A stretch of 64,000 bases of DNA from Streptomyces pilosus (GTDB taxonomy: Bacteria; Actinomycetota; Actinomycetes; Streptomycetales; Streptomycetaceae). The notes beneath the pieces were generated by a model. The model saw only the letters and a program-made list of their open reading frames with translations. It was not told the DNA's origin and did not search any database. Positions within the stretch are counted from its first letter, which is position 1. Each line of letters begins with the position of its first letter. The DNA is taken from contig NZ_BMTU01000013.1 of the NCBI RefSeq assembly GCF_014649835.1, positions 124,001 through 188,000 on the forward strand. Reading direction: 5' to 3'. This document shows, piece by piece, positions 27,071 to 33,856 of this stretch. A program made the translations under genes and the position numbers.

Positions 27071-27832
27071 GTGGGAGCGGGCCACGCGCACCGGCTCTAC
27101 CGGCACGGGCACTCACCCGTGCACGCCCTGCCGCCGCACACCAAGATCGCCGCCGTCCTCGCCTTCGTGGTCGTGGTCGTCTCGACGCCCCGCGAGGCGA
27201 TGGTCGCCTTCGCCGGGTACGCCGCACTGCTCGCCCTCGTCGCCTACGCCGCCCGCGTGCCGCCCGGCTTCCTGCTCCGGCGGCTGCTGATCGAGGTGCC
27301 GTTCGTCGCGTTCGCCGTGCTCCTGCCGTTCGTGGCGCAGGGCGAACGGGTCGACGTCCTCGGGCTGTCGCTGAGCGTCGACGGCCTGTGGGGCGCCTGG
27401 AACGTGCTGGCCAAGGGCACCCTGGGCGTCGCCGCCTCGGTCCTCCTCGCCGCCACCACCGAACTGCGCGAGGTGCTCCTCGGCCTCCAGCGGCTGCGGC
27501 TGCCCCCGCTGCTGGTGCAGATCGCCTCCTTCATGGTCCGGTACGGCGACGTCGTCACCGACGAGATGCGGCGCATGCGGATCGCCCGCGAGTCCCGGGG
27601 CTTCGAGGCGCGCGGGGTGCGGCACTGGGGCGTGCTCGCCAAGTCGGCGGGCGCCCTGTTCATCCGCTCCTACGAACGCGGCGAGCGCGTCCACCTGGCC
27701 ATGGTGAGCCGCGGCTACGCCGGCGCCATGCCGGTGATCGACGAGGTGACCGCGTCCCGGGCGCAGTGGTGCCGCGCCCTCGCCCTCCCGTCCGCCGCCC
27801 TCGTCGTGTGTCTGCTGGGATGGACCCTGTGA
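27071..27832 (+). CDS. nikQ: ECF transporter transmembrane subunit (NikQ/CbiQ)
   Basis: The T-component of the energy-coupling-factor transporter has 253 residues and about 5-6 helices. The coupling helix region MRRMRIARESRGFEARGVRH contains the conserved Ala-Arg motif that docks to the ATPase, and a second signature is SRGYAGAMP. The GTG at 27071 follows the nikMN stop by one base. The stop overlaps the ATPase gene start. It acts with nikMN and nikO as one operon. Confidence 0.92.
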   Translation: MGAGHAHRLYRHGHSPVHALPPHTKIAAVLAFVVVVVSTPREAMVAFAGYAALLALVAYAARVPPGFLLRRLLIEVPFVAFAVLLPFVAQGERVDVLGLSLSVDGLWGAWNVLAKGTLGVAASVLLAATTELREVLLGLQRLRLPPLLVQIASFMVRYGDVVTDEMRRMRIARESRGFEARGVRHWGVLAKSAGALFIRSYERGERVHLAMVSRGYAGAMPVIDEVTASRAQWCRALALPSAALVVCLLGWTL

Positions 27833-28590
27833 GCACCGTTTCCCTGGCCGTCGCCGGCCTCGCCTTCGCCTACCCCGACGGCCACCAGGCCCTGTTCGGC
27901 GTCGACTTCACGGTCGCGCGCGGTGAACGCGTCGCGCTGCTCGGTCCCAACGGCGCCGGCAAGACCACCCTCGTCCTGCACCTCAACGGCATCCTCACCG
28001 GCGGCACCGGCACGGTGACGGTGGCCGGACTGGAGGTCGGCAAGCGGCACATGGCGGAGATCCGGCGCCGGGTCGGCATCGTCTTCCAGGACCCCGACGA
28101 CCAGCTCTTCATGCCGACGGTGCGCGAGGACGTGGCGTTCGGGCCGGCGGCGGCCGGACTCAGGGGGGCCGGGCTGGAGGAGCGCGTGGACCGGGCGCTG
28201 GGCCTGGTCGGCATGGCGGAGTTCAAGGACCGCCCGCCGCACCACCTCTCCTTCGGGCAGCGGCGCCGGGTGGCGGTGGCGACCGTACTCGCCATGGAGC
28301 CGGAGATCCTCGTCCTCGACGAGCCGTCCTCCAACCTGGACCCGGCCTCCCGCCGCGAACTCGCCGACATCCTGCGCTCCCTGGACGTCACCGTCCTCAT
28401 GGTCACGCACGACCTGCCGTACGCCCTCGAACTGTGCCCGCGCTCGCTGATCCTCAGCGACGGGGTGATCGCGGCGGACGGCGGCACGGCCGACCTGCTC
28501 GCCGACGAGGCGCTGATGCGCGCCCACCGCCTGGAGCTGCCGTACGGCTTCGACCCGCGCTCGGTGCCGGCCCCGCCCGGCCGTTCGTAA
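27829..28590 (+). CDS. nikO: ECF transporter ATP-binding subunit (NikO/CbiO)
   Basis: This ABC ATPase of 253 residues powers the metal transporter. Walker A is GPNGAGKTTLVLHLNG, the Q-loop FQDPDDQLFM, the signature LSFGQRRRVAVATVLAMEP, Walker B ILVLDEPSSNLDP, and the switch His VTHDLPYALEL. Q-loop FQDPDDQL is characteristic of CbiO. The GTG at 27829 gives a GTGA overlap with nikQ and has GGGA 8 nt upstream. An in-frame ATG at 27820 is an alternative (three residues longer). Confidence 0.93.
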   Translation: MSTVSLAVAGLAFAYPDGHQALFGVDFTVARGERVALLGPNGAGKTTLVLHLNGILTGGTGTVTVAGLEVGKRHMAEIRRRVGIVFQDPDDQLFMPTVREDVAFGPAAAGLRGAGLEERVDRALGLVGMAEFKDRPPHHLSFGQRRRVAVATVLAMEPEILVLDEPSSNLDPASRRELADILRSLDVTVLMVTHDLPYALELCPRSLILSDGVIAADGGTADLLADEALMRAHRLELPYGFDPRSVPAPPGRS

Positions 28591-28710
28591 CGATTGCGCG
28601 CAGCCGCCCCCGCCCAGGAATCGCGGGCGCGCGGGCACCGTTGGACGCGATGTCACAGGCAGGCAGGTATGCGGGCGTGCCCGCGCGCGAGCGGAAGGAC
28701 CGACAGGAAC

Positions 28711-29877
28711 GTGGACGTCGACGTGCACGGCACAGTGGCCGGGGGCTTCGAGCCGGTCCGGGAGGCGTTCGCGCGGAACTTCGACCGGCTCGGGGACCGG
28801 GGCGCGGCCGTCGCCGTGTACCGCGACGGGCACCGGGTCGTCGACCTGTGGGCCGGGGTGAAGGACGTCGACGGCACCGCGCCCTGGCGGCGGGACACCG
28901 CGCAGGTCGTGCGCTCGGCCACCAAGGGCGTCGCCGCCGCCGTCCTGCTGGTGCTGCACGGGCGCGGCGAGCTGGACCTGGACGCGCCGGTCGCCGCGTA
29001 CTGGCCGGAGTTCAAGGCGCACGGCAAGGAACGCCTCCTGGTCCGGCACGTGCTGAACCACCGCGCCGGGCTGCCGGTCCTGGACGAGCCGCTCACCCCG
29101 GCCGAGGCGGCCGACCCGGAGCGGGCCGCCGAGGCGGTCGCCGCCCAGGCGCCGGTGTGGGAGCCGGGCACGGACCACGGCTACCACGCCCTGACCTACG
29201 GCTGGCTGCTGGACGAGCTGGTACGGCGCGTGACCGGCCGCGGATCGGGGGAGTGGATCGCGTCGGAGATCGCCGGCCCGCTGGGCCTGGACCTGTGGGT
29301 CGGACTGCCCGCGGCGCAGGCCCACCGGGTGGGCACGGTCGGCCGGATCGAAGGCCCGGAGCCGTCCGGCACGCTCCGTGCCCGCCCCAAGCGCTCGGTC
29401 ACCGACGCCTACGCCGACCCCGCCTCGCTGACCCGTCGCGCCTTCGCCGCGATCAGCCCCTTCCCGGACCAGAACGACCCGGGGTTCCGCGCCGCGGCCC
29501 TGCCCGCCGCGAACGGCGTCGCGACGGCGGACGGGCTGGCCCGCTTCTACGCCTCGCTCATCGGCCCCGTCGACGGCGTCCGCCTCCTCGACGCGGCCGG
29601 CGTCGCCCGCGCCCGCGCCGAGGAGTCGGCGGGCCCCGACCGGGTCCTGGTCGTCGGCACCCGCTTCGGGCTCGGCTACATGCTGCACGGCAGCGCCTCT
29701 CCCCTGCTGGGCCCGGGGTCCTTCGGCCACCCCGGCCGCGGCGGCTCCCTCGGCTTCGCCGACCCGGAGTCGGGCCTCGCCTTCGGCTACGTCACCAACG
29801 GCTTCCGCAGGACGGTGACGGCGGACCCGCGCGCCCAGTCACTGATACGGGCGGTACGGCAGGCCCTGGCGGCCTAG
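28711..29877 (+). CDS. serine hydrolase, class C beta-lactamase-like (family VIII esterase type)
   Basis: The protein has 388 residues with a beta-lactamase/LACT fold. The nucleophile motif is S-A-T-K (Ser69, Lys72). The second-motif region YHALTYGWLLDELVRRVTG carries the Tyr. The C-terminal GHPGRGGSLGFADPE supplies the third motif. No signal peptide is apparent, so it is probably cytoplasmic. This argues for an esterase or peptidase-type enzyme rather than a true beta-lactamase. The GTG at 28711 is taken with AGGAA close by and GGAAGGA further upstream. A longer N-terminus to 28594 would be Arg-rich and unlike the family. Confidence 0.85.
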   Translation: MDVDVHGTVAGGFEPVREAFARNFDRLGDRGAAVAVYRDGHRVVDLWAGVKDVDGTAPWRRDTAQVVRSATKGVAAAVLLVLHGRGELDLDAPVAAYWPEFKAHGKERLLVRHVLNHRAGLPVLDEPLTPAEAADPERAAEAVAAQAPVWEPGTDHGYHALTYGWLLDELVRRVTGRGSGEWIASEIAGPLGLDLWVGLPAAQAHRVGTVGRIEGPEPSGTLRARPKRSVTDAYADPASLTRRAFAAISPFPDQNDPGFRAAALPAANGVATADGLARFYASLIGPVDGVRLLDAAGVARARAEESAGPDRVLVVGTRFGLGYMLHGSASPLLGPGSFGHPGRGGSLGFADPESGLAFGYVTNGFRRTVTADPRAQSLIRAVRQALAA

Positions 29878-29931
29878 GGCTGTTCGGACAGGTCGGTGAC
29901 GCGGCCGGCGGGTGGGTGGCCGCCGATGCCG

Positions 29932-29948
29932 GGCCGGGCTCCCCGGCC
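29932..29948. terminator. convergent terminator between the esterase and tauE
   Basis: GGCCGGG (29932-29938) pairs with CCCGGCC (29942-29948) across a 3-nt loop. It sits in the 76-bp gap between the two convergent stops and can serve both strands. Confidence 0.5.
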
Positions 29949-29953
29949 GGTCC

Positions 29954-30706
29954 TCACACGGTCACGGCGACGGCGGCGATCACGCCGATGGCGACGATGA
30001 GGCCGCGCAGGACACCCGGCGGCAGCCGGCGTCCCAGCCGGGCCCCGGTGAAGCCGCCGACGACGGATCCGGCGGCGATCACGGTCACCACCGCCCAGTC
30101 GACCTCCGTCACCGCGATGAAGATGACCGCGGCGACACCGTTGACCAGGGCGGCGAGGTAGTTCTTGAGGGCGTTCAGCCGCTGGAGGCCGTCGGGCAGC
30201 AGCGTGCCGAGCAGGCCCATGAGCAGCACGCCCTGGGCCGCGCCGAAGTAGCCGCCGTACACGCTCGTCCCGAGCACCCCGGCGGACACCGGCAGCAGGC
30301 CCTCTCCCTCCCGGCCGCCGCCGCGCCGCCGGAGCCATGTGGCCAGCCGGGGCTGGAGCAGCACGAGGACACAGGCGAGCAGGATGAGCACCGGCACCGC
30401 GGCACGGAACGTGTCGGCCGGCAGCAGGAGCAGCAGGAGCGCGCCGACGAGTCCGCCGCAGACGGCCACGGCACCGAGCCTGATCATCCTCGTCCGCTGT
30501 CCGGCGAATTCGCGGCGGTAGCCGTAGGCCGCGCTGAGGACGCCCGGGACGAGCCCGATGGTGTTGGAGACGTTCGCCAGGACGGGCGGGTACCCGAAGG
30601 CGAGCAGCGTGGGGAAGGTGATCAGGGTGCCGGAACCGACGACGGCGTTGATGCCTCCCGCTGCGACGGCCGCGGCCGCGACGGCCACTGTTTCGAGAGC
30701 GTGCAC
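29954..30706 (-). CDS. TauE/SafE-family membrane permease (probable anion/sulfite exporter)
   Basis: The protein has 250 residues and about 7-8 hydrophobic helices arranged as two related halves. Family motifs are GGINAVVGSGTLITFPTLLA near the start and GTSVYGGYFGAAQGVLLM in the middle, a repeated GxGxG(x)P-like pattern. Such permeases move sulfite, sulfoacetate or other small anions. The GTG at 30706 follows GGAAGG. It diverges from a LysR regulator with a 230-bp gap holding a long palindrome and LysR-type operators, so regulation by that LysR protein is likely. Confidence 0.88.
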   Translation of the reverse strand: MHALETVAVAAAAVAAGGINAVVGSGTLITFPTLLAFGYPPVLANVSNTIGLVPGVLSAAYGYRREFAGQRTRMIRLGAVAVCGGLVGALLLLLLPADTFRAAVPVLILLACVLVLLQPRLATWLRRRGGGREGEGLLPVSAGVLGTSVYGGYFGAAQGVLLMGLLGTLLPDGLQRLNALKNYLAALVNGVAAVIFIAVTEVDWAVVTVIAAGSVVGGFTGARLGRRLPPGVLRGLIVAIGVIAAVAVTV

Positions 30707-30790
30707 GGGTCGCCTTCCGGGCGTGGCCCACCACCGGAGCGCCACGGGTCCCGGCGGGGTGAGCGAAGGGTCGGGTGAGTGGGGGTCGGC

Positions 30791-30840
30791 ACCCGCTGCG
30801 GTCCGGCACCGCTCCGGAGCGGTGCCGGACCGCAGCGGGT
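30791..30840. repeat. 50-bp perfect palindrome with no spacer
   Basis: The left arm 30791-30815 starts ACCCGCTGCGGTCC. The right arm 30816-30840 is its exact complement, so all 25 bp pair with no loop. It lies almost midway between two divergent genes, where a terminator is not expected to be needed. It could extrude as a cruciform, stop antisense transcription in both directions, or bind a large dimeric or tetrameric protein. Confidence 0.9.
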
Positions 30841-30882
30841 TGCCGCCCTGGGCCCGGGAAGATCGTGACGCCACCTCACTAC

Positions 30883-30908
30883 CCAAGTCAATCCTAGGAT
30901 TTCCTTGG
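30883..30908. promoter_or_regulatory. 26-bp interrupted palindrome, probable LysR operator
   Basis: CCAAG-TC-AATCCT (30883-30895) mirrors AGGATT-TC-CTTGG (30896-30908). Only the two TC positions fail to pair. It is placed 29 bp before the LysR-family start and shares the CCAAG/CTTGG ends with the next dyad. Confidence 0.7.
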
Positions 30909-30914
30909 TTCACC

Positions 30915-30930
30915 CCAAGCTGTAGCTTGG
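30915..30930. promoter_or_regulatory. second CCAAG-type dyad overlapping the lysR promoter
   Basis: CCAAGCT-GT-AGCTTGG has 7-bp perfect arms. It overlaps a -10-like TAGCTT (30923-30928) positioned 8 bp before the ATG, so binding there would give autorepression. Confidence 0.65.
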
Positions 30931-30936
30931 CGGCCC

Positions 30937-31839
30937 ATGACCCTCGACGACCTCCGCGTCTTCGTCGCCGTCTGCCGCACCGGCAGCCTCAGCGCCGTCG
31001 CCCGTGACCTGTCCTGCACGCAGTCCGCCGTGAGCCAGCACATCAGGCGCCTGGAGCGCGAGACCGGCATCGCCCTGCTGGAGCGCCATCCGCGCGGCGT
31101 GATCCCCACTCCGGCCGGGCAGCTCCTGCACGGCGCGGCGGCGGACGGTCTGGGCGACATCGACCACGCGCTGCGCAGGCTGCGGGACCTGGTGCACGGC
31201 GAGGCGGGTTCCGTGCGCATCACCACCGGCGCCACCACGGTCCGCCACTTCATGTCCGGGGCCGTCGTCGCCTTCCGCCGCCGGCACCCCGAGGTGAGCC
31301 TGGAGTTCCGGACCGCCCACTCCAGCCGCGACTGCTTCGACGCCCTCCTCGCCGGGGGGCTCGACCTCGCCTGGATCACCCTGGGCGAGCCGGTCCGCGG
31401 GATCGAGCAACGGCCCGTCGTCGAGCTGCCCTGGGTCCTCGCCACCTCCGCGGACGACCCCCTGGCCGCCAAGGACCGCGTCGACCTGGCCGACCTGGCC
31501 GGCATCCGCCTGATCGGGCTGCCCGAGAACGCCACGTCGCGCTCCCGGCTGGACGCCTGGTTCGCGGCCTCCGGCATCGAACCGACCTCGGACACCAGCG
31601 TCGCCGACTGGGACACCGCGATCATGCTGGCCGAACTGGGGCTCGGCCACGCCGTCGTCCCCGACCTGCCCGGCTGGCACGGTCCCGCCCATCCACGTCT
31701 GCGGCTGATCCCGCTGCCCGGGCTCCCCACCCTCTGGACCGGCTGGGCCGTGCGCCGCTGGGATGCGCTGCCCCCGCTCGCGCGCACCTTCGCCGACACG
31801 GTGGAGGAGAGCTGCGGGGAGGTCTTCCGCACCGGGTGA
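30937..31839 (+). CDS. LysR-family transcriptional regulator
   Basis: The protein has 300 residues. The N-terminal winged HTH reads LDDLRVFVAVCRTGSLSAVA and CTQSAVSQHIRRLERETG. The C-terminal periplasmic-binding-like effector domain starts near residue 92 (VRITTGATTVRHFMSG). The ATG at 30937 has no Shine-Dalgarno sequence and follows TAGCTT, so the mRNA is probably leaderless. It is divergent from the TauE/SafE permease gene, its likely target. The inducer is unknown. A 14-bp repeat array starts inside its last codons. Confidence 0.92.
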   Translation: MTLDDLRVFVAVCRTGSLSAVARDLSCTQSAVSQHIRRLERETGIALLERHPRGVIPTPAGQLLHGAAADGLGDIDHALRRLRDLVHGEAGSVRITTGATTVRHFMSGAVVAFRRRHPEVSLEFRTAHSSRDCFDALLAGGLDLAWITLGEPVRGIEQRPVVELPWVLATSADDPLAAKDRVDLADLAGIRLIGLPENATSRSRLDAWFAASGIEPTSDTSVADWDTAIMLAELGLGHAVVPDLPGWHGPAHPRLRLIPLPGLPTLWTGWAVRRWDALPPLARTFADTVEESCGEVFRTG

Positions 31840-31873
31840 ACGTCATCAGGTGAACGTCATCAGGTGAACGTCA
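31835..31873. repeat. 14-bp tandem repeat spanning the lysR stop codon
   Basis: GGTGAACGTCATCA occurs at 31835-31848 and 31849-31862, followed by a partial copy at 31863-31873. Because the stop TGA lies inside the unit, extra copies put further TGA triplets downstream. It is probably a slippage product. Confidence 0.8.
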
Positions 31874-32002
31874 CCGGGCGCACACGGTCCGGCACACGTC
31901 GGTCCGCCGACGGGCGGACGGGCGGAGGGGCGGACGGCCGTCACCGTGCCATGGACCGCCCGTCGGTCGCGACCGGGGAACCGTCCTGTCGCTCCCCCGC
32001 TC

Positions 32003-32278
32003 CTAGACGTGAATCGGGTGCGAGGTCCGCCCCGACGCGTCGTCGATCTCGTCGTGCGCCTTGGTCAGCATCTGCATGGCGAGTTCGTTCAAGGCGCGCG
32101 CCCCGGCGATCTCCTCGCCGACGCGCGGCTGATTGGCGTCGGTGTGGTGCCGATTGGCGTGCCCGTGCGCGCGTACCTCGGTCCCGTCGGGCAGCCGGAT
32201 CAGCGCGGCCGCGCGCGTGCGCTGGTCGTCCTCCTGGAACTCCAGCTCCACATGCCATCCCACTGCGGTGTGCGTCAT
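32003..32278 (-). CDS. DUF1876 (dsRBD-like fold) protein
   Basis: This small soluble protein of 91 residues has the DUF1876 pattern: WHVELEFQEDDQRTRAAALI near the N-terminus, then VRAHGHANRHHTD and the helix VGEEIAGARALNELAMQML. The family is common in Streptomyces, often in several copies, and has a dsRBD-like fold but no proven function. ATG 32278 has a full Shine-Dalgarno sequence (GGAGGTGATC) just upstream. The longer frame reaching 32305 would start inside the leader. Confidence 0.85.
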   Translation of the reverse strand: MTHTAVGWHVELEFQEDDQRTRAAALIRLPDGTEVRAHGHANRHHTDANQPRVGEEIAGARALNELAMQMLTKAHDEIDDASGRTSHPIHV

Positions 32279-32372
32279 GACGATCACCTCCGGAAGTCCT
32301 CTCACTCCAGGGTGCTCCCTCCCCCGAACGGCCGCACCCGCACTCGTACGCGCACCCGTGCGGGGACACGCC

Positions 32373-33218
32373 TCACCCCGCGCGCAGCATCAGCCCGATC
32401 CCGGCGACGAGCAGCCCGGCCGCCGCGATCCGCGGCGCGCCGAACCGCTCCTTGAAGAACACGGTGCCGATGACGGCGCCGACGATGATCGACGATTCGC
32501 GCAGGGCCGCGACGGGGGCGAGGGCGGCGCGGGTCTGGGCCCACAGGACGAGCCCGTAGGTGAAGACGGACAGGGCGGCGCCGAGGAGGCCGAGTCCGGC
32601 GTGCGGGCGGAGGCGGGCGGCCGTCCCGCCTCGCCAGCGCCAGAGGGCGCAGGCCGGGATGACCGCGCCCTGTACGACCATCAGCCAGGCGACGTAGCCG
32701 AGGGACGAGCCGGAGGCGCGTACGCCGAGCCCGTCGATGACGGTGTAGACGGCTATGGTCAGGCCGGTCGCCAGGGCCGCCCCGATCGCCGCCCACTCAG
32801 GACGGTGTCCGCGCAGTCCCCACAGGGCGACGCCGCTCAGGCCCGCGCAGGACAGGGCGATCCCGGCGGTGGCCCAGCCGTCCGGCACCTCGTGGGCGAA
32901 CACGGCGGCCAGCACGGTGACGACCAGGGGCGCGCTGCCCCGGGCGATGGGGTAGGCCTGCCCGAAGTCGCCCAGCCGGAAGGACGTCATCAGCAGCGCG
33001 TAGTACGCCATGTGGACCGCGGCCGAGCCGAGCAGGTACGGCCAGGCCCCGGCCGCCGGCACCGGCACGAACGGCACCGTCGCGAGCCCGAGCAGCAGCC
33101 CGCCGCCGGAGATCAGGGTGAATCCGACGAGCTTGTCGGTGATGCGGTGCGCGATGGCGTTCCAGCCGGCGTGGGTGACCGCGGCGAGCAGGACGGCCGC
33201 GGTGACCGCCGGCGTCAC
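32373..33218 (-). CDS. EamA/DMT-family transporter
   Basis: The protein has 281 residues and ten hydrophobic helices in two EamA repeats. The first half contains AYYALLMTSFRLGDFGQAYP and the C-terminal half ALRESSIIVGAVIGTVFFKE, both typical of drug/metabolite exporters. The substrate is unknown. The GTG at 33218 overlaps the stop of the YbaK-type gene (GTGA), so the two are translationally coupled. Confidence 0.9.
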   Translation of the reverse strand: MTPAVTAAVLLAAVTHAGWNAIAHRITDKLVGFTLISGGGLLLGLATVPFVPVPAAGAWPYLLGSAAVHMAYYALLMTSFRLGDFGQAYPIARGSAPLVVTVLAAVFAHEVPDGWATAGIALSCAGLSGVALWGLRGHRPEWAAIGAALATGLTIAVYTVIDGLGVRASGSSLGYVAWLMVVQGAVIPACALWRWRGGTAARLRPHAGLGLLGAALSVFTYGLVLWAQTRAALAPVAALRESSIIVGAVIGTVFFKERFGAPRIAAAGLLVAGIGLMLRAG

Positions 33219-33727
33219 GAAGCGCGCTCGCGCACGTCCACGAGAGTGCCGCCGGCTTGGCTGATCAGGTCCGCCGGTGCCATGGGGAAGACGGTGTACG
33301 GGGTGCCGGCGGCCGCCCAGACGAGGTCGTGGCCGAGGAGGGAGCGGTCGGCGAGGACGCGGGTGCCGGTGCGGTGACCGAAGGGGGGCACGCCGCCGAT
33401 GGCGTATCCGGTGGTCTCGCGCACGACGTCGGCCCTGGCGCGGGTGACCTTCCGCGCGCCGAGTTCCTCGCGCACGCGGTCGAGGTCCACGCGCGAGGCC
33501 CCGTCCATGAGGACCAGGACCGGGACGCCGTCGGCGGCGAAGATCAGCGACTTGCAGATCTGGCTGAGTCCGCAGTCGAGCGCGGCGGCCGCCTCGGCGG
33601 CGGTGCGGGTGGCTTCCGGGAAGCGGCGGACCCGGGGGATCAGGTCCGCGAGCCCTCGTTCCCTCAGGGCCTCGGCGAACCTGGGGTGGGCCGCGGAGTC
33701 GTCGGCGTCGGTGGCGGCTGTCGTCAT
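33215..33727 (-). CDS. YbaK/ProX-type aminoacyl-tRNA deacylase
   Basis: This single-domain trans-editing protein of 170 residues belongs to the family that hydrolyses mischarged tRNAs such as Ala-tRNA(Pro) or Cys-tRNA(Pro). Motifs are CGLSQICKSLIFAADG (with the catalytic Lys), VTRARADVVRETTGYAIGGV and PPFGHRTGTRVLAD. The ATG at 33727 lies 7 nt after a -10-like TAGCGT, with no Shine-Dalgarno sequence, so the mRNA is probably leaderless. It is the first gene of a two-gene unit with the EamA transporter. Confidence 0.9.
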   Translation of the reverse strand: MTTAATDADDSAAHPRFAEALRERGLADLIPRVRRFPEATRTAAEAAAALDCGLSQICKSLIFAADGVPVLVLMDGASRVDLDRVREELGARKVTRARADVVRETTGYAIGGVPPFGHRTGTRVLADRSLLGHDLVWAAAGTPYTVFPMAPADLISQAGGTLVDVRERAS

Positions 33728-33790
33728 GCAGGGCACGCTAGTGGCCGGTGCGGCGGCCGTGCGACCCGATTCCGCGCCCGGCACCGGGGA

Positions 33791-33832
33791 AGCCGGTGAG
33801 GGCACCCCGTCCCCACGGAGCCCTCACCGGCT
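33791..33832 (-). terminator. intrinsic terminator after the MMPL gene
   Basis: AGCCGGTGAGGGC (33791-33803) pairs perfectly with GCCCTCACCGGCT (33820-33832), a 13-bp stem with a 16-nt loop. It starts 25 bp past the MMPL stop. Confidence 0.75.
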
Positions 33833-33856
33833 GGCTTTCTGCGCGCGTCCGGGCCG

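Noticed and set aside
28711..29877. Calling the SATK-motif hydrolase a beta-lactamase
   Set aside because: It lacks a signal peptide and resembles family VIII esterases. The fold alone does not show antibiotic hydrolysis.
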